From Argopecten irradians (taxonomy: Eukaryota; Mollusca; Bivalvia; Pectinida; Pectinidae): 64,000 nucleotides of DNA. The position numbers were made by a program, and so were the translations under genes. Position 1 is the first letter of the stretch. Each line of letters begins with the position of its first letter. Below, in pieces: positions 1 through 29,751 of this stretch. Location: positions 57,443,467 through 57,507,466 of the forward strand of contig NC_091134.1 of the NCBI RefSeq assembly GCF_041381155.1, in the 5' to 3' direction. The notes beneath the pieces are model-generated. The model was not told the DNA's origin. It made no database searches and saw only the letters and a list, made by a program, of their open reading frames with translations.

Positions 1-3000
1 ATCACAATCCGGTACAAGCTGCTTATATGTCTATACCTAAACCGTTATACCAGGAGGTTAAGGATCATCTAACTGACCTCATGGGAAAGGGATTCATCCG
101 CAAATCACGGTCACCATACTCCAGTCCCGTTGTATGCGTCAGGAAGAAAGATGGTTCGCTGAGGCTATGTGTTGATTATAGAAAAGTCAACCAGAAGACA
201 ATACAAAAAAGTCCTGAGCCTATACCACGTATTCAGGACACTCTTGATGGTCTGACTGGTAGTAAATGGTTCACCGTCCTTGATCAGGGAAAAGCATTTA
301 CCACCAGGGATTCATGTCTGAGAAAAGTAAACCGATCTCTGCATTCACAACACCTTGGGGCTTGTTTTGAATGGAACAGAATTCCTTTCGGTCTAACCGG
401 AGCACCAGGCACCTTCCAGCGGTATATGAACGAAATACTGGAGGATTTTAGGGACAAGTTTTGTATTCCCTATTTAGATGACATCTTGGTTTATAGTCAG
501 AATTTCGAAGATCATCTTACCCATGTTCGGTCAATATTGAAAAGACTACAGGCAAAGGGAATCAAGTTAAAACCCAGAAAATGCGAAATCTTTCGGAGAC
601 AAGTACGTTATCTAGGGTGCCTTGTGTCTGCTGAGGGATATACGATGGACCCCGCGGACAAAGCTGCTGTACTCAAATTGAAAGATCAAGTACCCAAGTC
701 GGTTGGTGATATTCGTAAGCTAGTTGGCTTTCTGGGTTATTATCGAAAATATATACCTGACTTCTCGCGACGCGCAAAAGTTTTATATGATCTTCTTCAG
801 GGGACCAGCGGAAAACCACAGAAATCCAAATCAAAGAAAGCGGTTGGAAAGAAACAAAGTGTAGTGCCCCCTGATCAAAAGATAACATGGTCACCAAAAC
901 ATCAGGATACTCTTGTTGAACTTATAGACCTTTTAGTATCACCACCAGTAATGGCATTCCCAGATTTCCAAAAACCATTTCTGTTACACACTGATGCTTC
1001 AGGTGAGGGTCTCGGTGCAATTTTGTATCAGCGAGGGGACAAGGGACACCTGAACGTCATCGCGTATGCCTCTCGGACATTATCACCAGCTGAACGCAAT
1101 TATCATTCAGGAAAACTAGAATTTCTTGCCCTAAAGTGGGCAATGACCGAACGGTTCCGTGACTATTTATTCTACGCTCCGTTTTGTGAAGTTTACAGTG
1201 ATAACAACCCTTTGCAATATGTGATGTCCTCAGCAAAATTAGATGCAACACGCCTACGTTGGGTAGGGGAATTAGCGGATTTCAAATTCCGAGTCTATTA
1301 CAAGCCAGGAAAAGATAATCGGGACGCCGACGGATTAAGTCGTATGCCGTTAGACATTTCGAAGATGGTGTCCTTATGTACACAGGAAATTGACAGTGAA
1401 GCTGTCCGTACCATTATTAATGGAAGTGTCTTACAACTAAAGAAGAACTTTGTATGGGCTGAATCTGTCAGTCAGTCGGCCCCAATGCATTCCCAACTTG
1501 AAGACATACTCAACATGGACTCACCAGGTGAGCCTTTATCAGTAACAACATTAAGGGAAGCCCAACTACAGGACAACGACGTTGGACCTGTGATGCAATA
1601 TGTTGGATGTGCAACAAAACCAAACCCAGAGAATCTTCGTCAAATGTCATTGCCATCAAAACGTCTGCTGCGTGAGTGGTCAAAACTTCAAATTGACGAG
1701 GACGGTATTTTTGAAACGAGTAGTACCTGTTTCGAATGGAGATTCCAGATTCCAACTAGTTCTTCCGTCCAAATACCGTGCTGAAGTGTTGGAATCTCTA
1801 CATTCAGACATGGGTCACCTGGGTGCAGCGCGAGTTTTGGATTTGGCAAGATCAAGATTCTATTGGCCAGGAATGGCGTCAGAAATTGAACATTGGGTGC
1901 AGAATGTTTGTTCCTGTCTCAAGGACAAACCCCCATCAAGAAAACAACGTGCTCCACTGAAACCAATAGCGACAACACATCCTTTCGAAATGGTATCGGT
2001 AGATTATGTTCACCTTGGAAAAATCGAAGGGTGGATATGAGTATATCTTAGTTCTCGTTGATCATTTCACGCGTTTCGCACAGGCTTACCCCACTACCAA
2101 CAAATCTGGGAAGACAGCAGCGGAGAAAAATATTCAACGACTTTGTGATGAGATTTGGTATGCCACACAAGCTTCACCATGACCAAGGCCGTGAATTTGA
2201 AAATGAACTATTTGGCAGACTGCAAACATAATGTGGAATCAAACACTCCCGTACCACACCCTATCATCCCGAAGGAACGGACAGACAGAGAGATTTAATA
2301 GAACACTTTTAGGAATGCTTCGTACTCTGCCTAAGGGTCTTAAATCTGACTGGAAGTCCCATGTCAACAAGGTTGTGTATGCCTACAATGCAACGCGAAA
2401 CGACACTACTGGATATCCCCCATTTAGGCTACTATTTGGTCACGAACCACTCCTACCAGTTGATGTTCGTTTTTGAGAAAGCACCCACGGGAATGTTCAG
2501 CTCAAATCTAAGAGCTACGAGGAATATCACAGGAAATGGATGGAGGGCATGGAAAAAGCATATGAAATTGTTCGTCGAAATGCAAACAAATCTGCTTTGA
2601 AGGGTAAGAGACTCCATGACTCGAAATATGGATGTGCATCCCTAGTACCTGGTGATAAAGTGCTTGGTAAGGAACTTCAAGGAGAAAGGAGGCCCTGGTA
2701 AACTTAGGTCGTATTGGGAGGAAGATGTTCATGTTGTGATTCATCGCCCAAACAATGATTCTCCAGTCTACGACGTTCAGGCAACAGGTGGGAAAGGTTC
2801 GCCGTTTACATCGCAATATGTTAATGCCATGTAATAGTTTGAGAGAACCAGAAGTGAAGGTTCCAAAACCCAAGAGGAGAAAACGTCCTCAAACGCGACA
2901 ACCGGTACGTAATATTTCGAGTTCCTCCTCAGAATCTGATGAAGACTTCCGTATTCTAAGACCACCTTCTGATCTTAACCCGGATGCTGAGACATTTGTC

Positions 3001-5812
3001 CCAAGTCAAGATGTACAATCTTCAGGACTACGGCGTCAGTCAGAGGCAGTCAGCTCAGAAATGTCAGATTCGTTAGCGAGCTCAACAGACAGTGAAACAG
3101 TTACGAAGACTGTGCTGAGAAACCGTCAAGGGGGAACGTGTATTCCAAACAGTGGATGTGAATCTACAATCCAGGGACGACACATGGAATCGGCACCAAG
3201 ACAACCAAATCAGCAAACCGCGGGTATCGTTTCTGAAAGTGAATATGACACATCCTGTTCAGAGTCGCGAAGAAGTGTACGAACGCGAAAACCAATTAAC
3301 AGATTGACATATGATCAGTACGGCAAGCCAATTTCATACAATGCTTGGCCAATACGCGCGTGGGACGCGGGATATAATTATTAGCAAAACTAACTTTGAT
3401 ATCATATATCGCATGTAAATATATTGTTGGATAAGTTTGAAAGTTCTAGTCAATATGGAAGTGTAATCGTTACAGTATTATAAACATTCAGTTCAATATT
3501 TTTGTCCAATAAGGTGGTGCTAGATTTGTAATCAATCTAGTTGAGTGGAAGGTTTATGGAGACATTTACAATTATGTATAAAACATAAAACATTGTGTTT
3601 ATGATTGAATACTTTTATTCAAGTAGTCAGTTAGGTGTGGCCAACCTGTTGACAGAATTTCTTTTGTAAAGAAAAGGAGGTTTAATACCTTAGTACACAA
3701 TATTGTAGATAATCTTACCAAGAGCTCACTAAATGAGTATACCTTCCTGTTGTTGACAATGAATAGAGTATCTAGATTTTCATTGTTAAAGAAAAGTGCC
3801 AATATGAGTTAAGTTGCTGATTGAAGTAAACTAAAAGTTTTAAGTCAGTGGTTAAAGGAAAAGGGGAGCTGTTTCCCCTAGGTGAGGATTTTGGTCGTGA
3901 AACTACTGCAGAGTATTGAATAAGATAATTCAAGAGTTCAGGTTTAATATTTTTTTATTACTTATTGTTCATTCTGGTTAACAGAAGTTGATGAGAGTAT
4001 GTACATGTGTTACCTACATTTTGTTGATGTCTAAAGATGTTTTCAATGTCAGGAGACATCTAATTTGGAGGGGGAGAGTGTGACGGTTTGACTGTTTAAT
4101 AGTGGGCTATAAAATTTTTTGGTATAAATACGTAATCGAGGGCGCCCTAGAACTTCTCACTGTTGATGACGTAATCGAACGCATCCCAACTATTGATACG
4201 TTTGAACCGCCATTGATGATGTGTCTGTTTTCCTTCTCCAGGTATGTTTTCATGATTTCTGTGAATTTATTCATTGATCAGCTTGTCCAAGTATTATACA
4301 CATGTGCATAAGGTGTTTATACATTAAGTTGAATGTATGATTAAGCATGATAGACCCTGTAAATATTGTTATGAGTGATTTGAAGCGTGCCGGTTTTGCA
4401 CAGCGTTCATCCATGTGATGCCATGGATAACTGTATTGTCTAAAGAGGGTTTTTGGCACCATCGCATTAATCTTTCTTGATATTAAGTGTTTCTGAAGTA
4501 TTTCTTAATTGTTTATAACTTCGATAGAATAATAATACCGGAAATTATGTCAAATTAGGAAATCCTCTCATTCGTTTTATTCTAAGATTACCCATAATGC
4601 TTTTCGAAATACGCGCCAGATTGATAGCACATGGTTTTTCCCATGATGCACCGGAAACATGGCTGCGCCCATGAAAGCTAGTTCCGGTTCTGTTTTCATT
4701 TATAATAAAGTACTAAATTGGGTATTATTTTAATACTAGTCATAAGTAAACAGGTCTAGTCCAGTTGTTAACTAATAATTGTACTGTTTTTTTAGTAAAT
4801 ATGAATTATTTCAGGGATAATGTGAACAAATAACTGATACAAACCAAATTGTAGAATATTTTTATTTTTGTTGTCATTGTTTCATTAACTATATAATATG
4901 GTTCTAATCCAGTTATAAGTATTCAAGGGTTATTATAGTTAATTAATGGCCCAAGTCAGGATTGTTTCCTGAGAACTCAGGCTTTGTGTCTGTGTTTGTG
5001 AATAACGATTGACCCTGTGAACCGCCATTGTTGATGAGTGATTTGAAGCGTGCCGGTTTTGCACAGCGTTCATCCATGTGATGCCATGGATAACTGTATT
5101 GTCTAAAGAGGGTTTTTGGCTACCATCGCATTAATCTTTCTTGATATTAAGTGTTTCTGAAGTATTTCTTAATTGTTTATAACTTCGATAGAATAATAAT
5201 ACCGGAAATTATGTCAAATTAGGAAATCCTCTCATTCGTTTTATTCTAAGATTACCCATAATGCTTTTCGAAATACGCGCCAGATTGATAGCACATGGTT
5301 TTTCCCATGATGCACCGGAAACATGGCTGCGCCCATGAAAGCTAGTTCCGGTTCTGTTTTCATTTATAATAAAGTACTAAATTGGGTATTATTTTAATAC
5401 TAGTCATAAGTAAACAGGTCTAGTCCAGTTGTTAACTAATAATTGTACTGTTTTTTTAGTAAATATGAATTATTTCAGGGATAATGTGAACAAATAACTG
5501 ATACAAACCAAATTGTAGAATATTTTTATTTTTGTTGTCATTGTTTCATTAACTATATAATATGGTTCTAATTACACAAATCCAGTTATAAGTATTCAAG
5601 GGTTAGCTCTGATATATAGTTAATTATCTGTGGTAATGGCCCAAGTCAGGATTGTTTCCTGAGAACTCAGGCTTTGTGTCTGTAATATTGATGCTTTGGT
5701 TTGTGAATAAACGATTGATACGTTTGAACCGCCATTGATGATGTGTCTGTTTTCCTTCTCCGTGTCTACCTGTAGTCTAAACCTCGTGCACTCCGTGTGC
5801 ACAAGGGTGTAA
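1..5812 (+). mobile_element. Ty3/Gypsy LTR retrotransposon, 3' part, broken fossil
   Basis: Protein-level resemblance gives the usual Ty3/Gypsy order: reverse transcriptase from the left window edge to about 620 (YLDD at about 470-480), RNase H about 960-1330, integrase zinc-binding and core regions about 1790-2470, and a basic then Ser-rich C-terminal tail to 3384 that ends in a conserved-looking RKP-x-NRLTYD stretch. About 680 bp of non-coding DNA follows, then a purine tract just before 4079 and the 3' LTR. The gag, protease and 5' LTR lie outside the window. The pol region has a handful of breaks, so the copy looks dead. Age cannot be read because the partner LTR is not here. Right edge is approximate. 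Confidence 0.9.
4079..5812 (+). repeat. 3' LTR of the Gypsy fossil, with internal tandem duplication
   Basis: The LTR starts with TGTGACGG immediately after a purine-rich tract. TATA-like motifs (CTATAAAA, GTATAAATA) follow within 60 bp, as expected of a promoter-bearing LTR. A roughly 670-700 bp block is present twice in tandem (about 4350-5010 and 5012-5733). Both units contain the same landmark around 'gaagcgtgccggttttgcac'. A 40-bp segment near 4200 recurs near 5722, so the LTR has been internally expanded. The end near 5812 is inferred from the loss of repeat similarity and is uncertain by tens of bases. Confidence 0.6.
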
Positions 5813-5894
5813 CCTTTAGTCTACTACCAACTGTATATACTCATTGTGTAGTATCAGAATTGACTTCTAATTACGGAACACTGTTTGTTCTCAG

Positions 5895-6110
5895 GGAGAA
5901 CGTGGGCCCCGTCTGCCGTCCTTTAGCCTCCAGTTTCAGGAAGCGAATACTGGTTCTGTTTCCTTCATGGACAACGAAAGTAGGTACAGCAAACATTTTG
6001 CCAACGCCGTGACCCGTCCTCAACTGACAGTACAGGGACTCTCCACAACAGATGATCGACTTGTACAGTGGATGGTCAGTCAGCAGAGGAGGGACTCCGA
6101 ACGGCAGTAA
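5895..6110 (+). pseudogene. Orphan last exon, paralogue of the 60-kb gene
   Basis: An AG acceptor at 5893-5894 (context tgttctcag) is followed by 71 open codons and a stop. The peptide begins GERGPRLPSFSLQF and ends TTDDRLVQWMVSQQRRDS plus three residues. It matches the last exon of the minus-strand gene at 59942-60160 almost throughout, with the same acceptor position, phase 0 and a near-identical C-terminus; one small indel and a few substitutions separate them. The preceding exons are not visible; the Gypsy LTR ends about 80 bp upstream, so they may be displaced beyond the left edge or lost. It could be the 3' end of a living paralogue or a dead duplicate. The apparent antisense reading frame here is a shadow. 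Confidence 0.6.
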
Positions 6111-6339
6111 AGTGAAGGTGAGGTTCGATATTAGTTGCACGACAAAACAGCAGTCAAAAGCTCGACAAAGTCATGTAGGCAGTGGAATTTCATACAAAAT
6201 AGTGTCTATGCATTAAATGGGTATATCGAATACACATTAGATAAATCGGTTACAGCTCCAGCTTGTTTCAATACTGAAATATCTAAATCAAAATAACATC
6301 AATATTTACATGGATGTTAATGCGAGTTTATTTTTTCAG

Positions 6340-6440
6340 GATAAGGAGAAAAATGTGGACAATCATGGGGCCATGATCACAGACTATGAAGCATTTTACA
6401 GTATCAGTGAAGAGGTCATTTTAAGAATAGAAAATTATCC
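6340..6440 (+). other. Candidate internal coding exon, unrecognised
   Basis: A strong pyrimidine tract and acceptor (ttttttcag) precede 33 open codons plus 2 nt. They read DKEKNVDNHGAMITDYEAF and on to LRIENYP, ending at a good donor (gtaagt). The exon starts in phase 0, so it could splice to the same upstream exon as the orphan exon at 5895 as an alternative. No next exon was recognised in the following kilobases. The family is not recognised and the call rests only on splice signals plus openness. Confidence 0.3.
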
Positions 6441-7780
6441 GTAAGTTGCAGGACATTTATCGATCAAATGCAGAAAAATTGTTTGATTCTTATCTTAGAC
6501 ATCTTGGATATATACATATACATGTGGTCTGTATGTACTCATGTGGTCATTATTGCATAGTAGCTCGTACAGTGTATGACCTATACGGAATCATGGAACA
6601 ATGTAATTTAGTCTTGAAGAGGCGATAAGTCCGAAGTATGTCAATCACGCAGATTGATTCATTAGAAAACAATTCTTCGACGACAGCTTATTAACATATT
6701 GGAAGTACTTGTGTCGTATTTAATTCACGAATGATTACCAATATCCATGGTAACTCATTTGACCATTCTGTGTCACGTACATGTATATAGGCTGTGATGA
6801 AATGATCAGCATTTCGATGAACTTTGTTCGTTTAAACCCATTCTGTTTGAATATTTTTTTAAAGATATCATTAATAAAAAATTTCACAAACACACAAAAA
6901 GAGTTATGGTTATTTGTCAATCTTTTTTCTCAATCCATCTTACCCCCTCTTATTTCTGTTACCAGTAGAAATGCATTTAACACTTCTTATTTACAAGTAA
7001 AAGCGCACATCACAGAATCTTATAATTAATGGAAATGTGCCTCTAAAGGTTTATTTAATTCTTAAGTATTTGTATGTTCTTAAGCTCTTCTTGTAAGTGT
7101 TTAACTTAATAATGAATTCAACGTTTCGGCAGACTTGTAAAACGATTGGTCTTTCGTTTTTCATACCTGACCAATCAAATACAGATATCAACCGATACAT
7201 CACTCGGCAGAAAACGCAGTGACAATAGAATTGCTTCCCCTAGAACATCGTACTCATATTAAACCGTACAAAACTAATAAAGCCTTTAATTGGCATAGTA
7301 ATACAATAGAATCATCAGAAGCGGGTCAGCCTCTATTCGTAAACTGATTTTCTTGATTAAAGAAATAAACCAAATCTTGGTGGAGTATTATTACACCCAC
7401 TCCCAGCGAAGACATTGTGACTCTTATTGTATCTTAACTAGGCAGTTATCGACAGATATTAGACTGGGGTTCCATACAAAAGGCAGTTTTATGGACAGAA
7501 ATTGGTCACCAAACCCAATATTGTACGGAAAATGTTCCTGGGAATGAGATAGCTGGGATTATAATGGTTAGGTTGCTCGATATTATATCATAGATCATGT
7601 ATCTAATTCACTAATCGTCTTGACCTACCAATTAATGCGAACCACCATCTTCATTGTCTCCATATGTTCTTAATTAAACAGATAAGATGGATGTGATTTA
7701 TAAATAACGATGGAATATTCCAAATTAAAAGTTCACGGGCTGAAATTGGTTGAAATCTTGATGTCACGTCTGACGGTCTC
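6441..7780. other. No gene seen
   Basis: AT-rich sequence with only short chance reading frames. I see no repeats with clear ends and no splice-bounded coding stretch. Confidence 0.5.
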
Positions 7781-7839
7781 CATTGGAATGGATACGTGGA
7801 TATAGACCAAATGTGTACATAGCAATGCAGGGAGAATGG

Positions 7840-7965
7840 AAATTTGGATTTAGAACATATGCAACAAGACTGGGACTCGAACCGGGATCTCCGCGCAATA
7901 GAGATGTAACAGTAATTGATCAGAAGTCTCTCATCAGCCGTTCAACGCAGTCCAACGATGTTGAT
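7840..7965 (-). repeat. Possible tRNA-derived SINE head
   Basis: On the minus strand there is a good pol III B-box (GGTTCGAGTCCC) inside a T-arm-like hairpin. An A-box-like stretch lies about 60-80 nt upstream of it. It is not a clean cloverleaf, and it differs from the tRNA-like sequence at 33 kb, so it is probably another tRNA-derived repeat rather than a tRNA gene. Confidence 0.35.
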
Positions 7966-8439
7966 GATCTGCAATTAACATACCCTGGACAAGTGTTTCC
8001 TTTGTAAATTTGCGGTACGTGTACACAGGGACTTGTCCTATCATATAGTATATATATATACACACGTGTACGCAGAAGCTCCCCTCCCTTCTACATTACA
8101 AGTCCCTGTGTAAGCGTGTAGCTACAACTAAAAAGACACATAATATACTAATGCAATGAGATCTGGCTTGAATCGAATAGGGTATTAAAGTTTTTTAACC
8201 AATCGTATATGAATTCAGTTGCGTCATTTCGGAGGAAACTTGTTGGACACCGTCTCGATATTCGTTATTCGGTTGCCGGTTTGTCTGCCCGTCTGCAAAT
8301 TAAGATTTATTTTCATGTAATACATTTTGTATAACTGCAACACACAGCAATTGTAAGTCATTGTGTCTGTCGTCCATGTGTAGTCCGGAATCTGAAACAT
8401 GGCAAAGCTGTCAGAAAACAAGTGGGATTATTAATTGTG

Positions 8440-8700
8440 ATTTTTATGGGCAACAACTCTTTAACACGCCAACTAATAACTATGGAACTCGATAGACATA
8501 TCCATAACGGGCAAAGGAAATAAAGTGTGTTCTTCATTGGAAATCCAAGACAGCCGTCATGGTTTCTGATTGGTTAGCCGATAACTCCAATTTAACTGGC
8601 CAACTAATAACTATGAAATTTCACAGACATACACAATGTACATGTAAAATATCTTTTCTAGACTGGAAATTCAAAATGGCCGTCGGCGATTTTAAATGGT
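8440..8700. repeat. Two-unit diverged tandem repeat (~150 bp period)
   Basis: The stretch 'ccaactaataactatg' occurs at about 8470 and 8600. Both are followed at similar spacing by 'gacat' and then a ttggaaat.c.aaa.ggccgtc block. The layout resembles the cores of the hairpin-bounded elements elsewhere in the window, but I cannot see the ends. Confidence 0.45.
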
Positions 8701-8719
8701 TCGTTTAGATGTGTTAATG

Positions 8720-11700
8720 TTGGGACTCTCGGGGGTATACTGTATACATTTTTTGTACAATGAAAACAACTTTGAGAATACCTACCTGTCATATATATAG
8801 TAATAAAATAGAGGTCCCTGATTGGTCAAATATAAGTATAAGGCGTTGACTAATTTCAATGTAAATGTGTACTCTTGGGACTTCAGTCATGCTGATTAGA
8901 GCGAAAAAATTATTCATTTCAGACATTTTAGTTCCCAATACCAATATGCAAAACAGTTACGTGAATCATTGTGTAATGTTTTACTAGTTCATCTGAATTG
9001 AAATGGTGTGGGGGCGGAGGTGTTAGGTAGCCATTGACATGCATACAGTTGTAGATTTATTATTTATTTGTTGTTAAATACAAAATAATAACACTGACGC
9101 CTAATGAAACACATGATTTAGAATATCAATAAAATAGCAATCCCTCAGAAACAATATATATAGTATGGAATGAACCAGAGACACCTGTAAAATACAGGTG
9201 TATTGTAAAGATAATTACCCTCCTCCCCTAATGACAAGTGTCCTTATATCGTGATGATTGATAGGCGGAGGTCTCAGTCGCATTACCACAGAATGACGCC
9301 ATTATGGAGGGGCATATTAATAATTGAACTAACGACCTATCCTATCGGAGAAGGGAAGACAAACCATGGGTGTTGGGTCATATTTTATACATCACAACGG
9401 AGTTTATGGATACATCTCCAAACAGAGACAAAACAATTGGATAGACATTACAGGCACAATAACGATCTGTAGAAACAAGTGTGACAGCACATACAATGTA
9501 AAGATACTTGTGAAAACACAAAAATATCATATTGTCTTACCAAACGGCCCATATTAACGATCGATTACATATACACCATAAGAAAGAAATGTATTTATAT
9601 ACATTGTATACGCCTCAATTCCATTCATTTGCCCTTTTATAACGGGACATTTGTATTTTGAAAATATGAATGTAACAGTACTGAATTGATGAATTGATGA
9701 AAACATTGATGATTCATGTTATGTATCATCTGACTTATAAGGTATTAACATAAAATCGCTTTGTTCAAGGACACAATCAGAGACCAAAATGTCTGATTTC
9801 TGTCACCAATCCTTGGATCATCCTTACTTTCCCTTCAAACTGACTTACTAAACTTTTGATCTTTTTTTTTTTAAATTTACCTATTATTAGACATAAATGA
9901 ATAATACATTCTCGATCTTATTAAATATGAATATCTCAGTCCACTATCATACCTATTTATTCCATGAAGATGAGCCAAAACTGTGCCATACACAGATTAA
10001 GATCAGACAACACTTCACCACGGTTCTGGTATACATGTAGGTACTAAGGTTTTCATTTACAACAACTTTACTAGAAACTAGTAATAGGTTAATATTTATT
10101 GCTGTAGTTGTTTTGGATCCAAAGATTATTCAACAAAATAAACAAGCAAAATAGTATCCTAGAAAATGAAAATGTAATGAAAGAGTTATTTTTCTGTGAG
10201 AAATGTTTTGTCCAAATTTAACAAGAAAATTACATGCATATATGGACATTCTATTGTAATGTAAAATGATCAGCTCATCATCATTATAATAATAATCTGT
10301 CATCAAATACATTGTACACTGCAAAAACTACATAGCTTGGTAACTGCAACATAATTCATAATACTAAAGGAATACATTTTGGAGAAATTCTTAATCCAGA
10401 CACAACAACATAACATGATTATAGCAATCATAAAAACATCCAATAAAATATTTTATCATTTCAATTAAAGCTGGAATGATTGAATGATACTCTGAAAAAG
10501 TCTTTTACAGCATTTCATATTACTGTACTAGTTAAATATTTTTGAAAAGGATAATAAACTATCACACCACATTGAAACTCTATAAGCTGATGACCTTTCA
10601 TTGAATTTCCAACATATTTGTCAGAACTACTTCCTATAAGCCCCCTTCTCACTTTTTGAGGCCTCGTATATCACTTTTCTTGAATCAAATGAAAATATGA
10701 AAACCGTGTAGCTTTCTTTATTGATTTATTTTGAAAATTTAATAATTTCATAAAAGGCTAGCCCATATTTGGTTCTTTAAAGCACACTTTTCTGTTTTGT
10801 TTTAAAAAGCGCTCTGGGCCCTTATTAGGTCGAATACAGTACATGTACATTTTAAGAATGTTGGTGACAACTTTTCCGAGATGTGGACAGTAATGCTTAC
10901 CATAGCTATCACCGGCAGTGTTAACTAAATTAATTGTAATCTATGACAATACACAGGGACAATCTACAACTGTACCAATCCCCAGAATATGTGCTTTACC
11001 ACAAATAACTTAGTACTGTTAACTTTGCACAACTGTACAGATGAATCTCGTATCCCTGAACAGGCTTTCTTCAGATAATTTTAATATTTTTAATAAAAAA
11101 AAATTCTTGCCATTATTTCAATTTGAAAGTACCATCTTTGTGTTGGAAATCAAAAACATTTTTTATTTGATATATGATAACTGTTTCCTTCATCAATCTA
11201 ACAATACTTTATATAATTGTGTTAATAGATGGGGCTATCCATCATGGGTCTAACCCAGCTGAATGGCCACTAACCAGATAATCTGGCCACATGAAGGACA
11301 TCACTTTCCTGCAAAATCCAGTTATGGTTTTGTCAGCTGGAATTTTTTACTCGCGCAAATCACATTCAGACTTGATGGAAGCCTGGCTGAACCCCATTTC
11401 TCTGGGCCTGTTTGAAGTCTGTGGTGTTGTCCTTATTTGAACTCTCCACACACAAAATCCAGCCACCTGTAGCAGATATTGGGATACATCGTTTGGGGAT
11501 TTCAGATCAAAACCTTAATAGTGACACCAAGGTCACTTTTTCTTTTCTTTTTGAAAATTAATTATGATGTTAGACCACACAATTTTCATTTTTTTTTCTA
11601 AATTTCATTTCAATATTAAATGGTGACAAACATTTTTTACTAATCTTTTTCTTCATTCTTATATGTCCATGAAAAACAAAAATCCTGAATTGAAAACTTG

Positions 11701-12070
11701 AATAGAGATCCTGAAATAAATATATATATAAACAGTGCTACATCACAACATATCTATATTACTGGAAAATCAATAATTACAAGCAGGTCGTAAGATTAGT
11801 TTTCCACAAATATGGTATACATATACCTATACAGTCTTATCTGTGTAAGAGTTTAAAGAGAACCTGCTAGCATCCACAATAGTGTTGAGTACGATATTTC
11901 CCCATTGTTTTTGAAAACTAGATATCATCCTGGTCAAGTTTCCTTAGCTACCCAAATCCTCAATTGGACAGTCCCGCTGGTAAAATACAATATTGAATTT
12001 TTGAGCTTTCCTCAAACAAAAATTCACATAAAATAAAAAAATCCACCTAGTGTCACAAACACATCTATTA
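8720..12070. other. No coding gene seen; right part is probably TRAPPC3 3' UTR
   Basis: Nothing coding is recognisable. The part adjacent to 12070 lies directly downstream of the TRAPPC3 stop on the minus strand. A minus-strand AATAAA (TTTATT on plus) near 11162 could end a ~900-nt 3' UTR; this is inference. Confidence 0.4.
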
Positions 12071-29459
<17,389 letters not shown>

Positions 29460-29751
29460 AGTTGGCGTACTTTAATAGGAAAATATCCTAAATTGTCATC
29501 ATTGTTATGTTACAATGTAAAGCAGATAAAATCATAGTCACACCTCCTCATGTACCAACCTTACTTTAAAACGGCAATTTTGATTGGACATTGAATTATG
29601 TCTGGCCAATCAAAATAGGTGTAACGGAAAACGTCGGTATTTTAATCGAATCTTTATCATTGGTGTGTTTGTATTCAACACACATATGTGGTTACGAATC
29701 AAACGTGTATGCAACGTTGATGACTGACACAGGCATGCACGAAACGAAAAG
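29460..29751. promoter_or_regulatory. Divergent TRAPPC3 / RWDD1 promoter
   Basis: Only 292 bp separates the two start codons, which face away from each other. It contains an exact 11-bp inverted repeat, ATTTTGATTGG (29577-29587) and CCAATCAAAAT (29606-29616), so that two CCAAT boxes point in opposite directions, 19 bp apart. CCAAT (NF-Y) pairs are typical of housekeeping bidirectional promoters. No clear TATA box at standard distance. Transcription start sites are not known. Confidence 0.65.

Noticed and set aside
5871-6140. 89-codon minus-strand frame (LTFTLLPFGVPPLLTDHPLY...)
   Set aside because: Its repeated presence at 59873-60184 looked like a conserved gene, but both are antisense to the true last exon, which has splice acceptor, phase and stop on the other strand.
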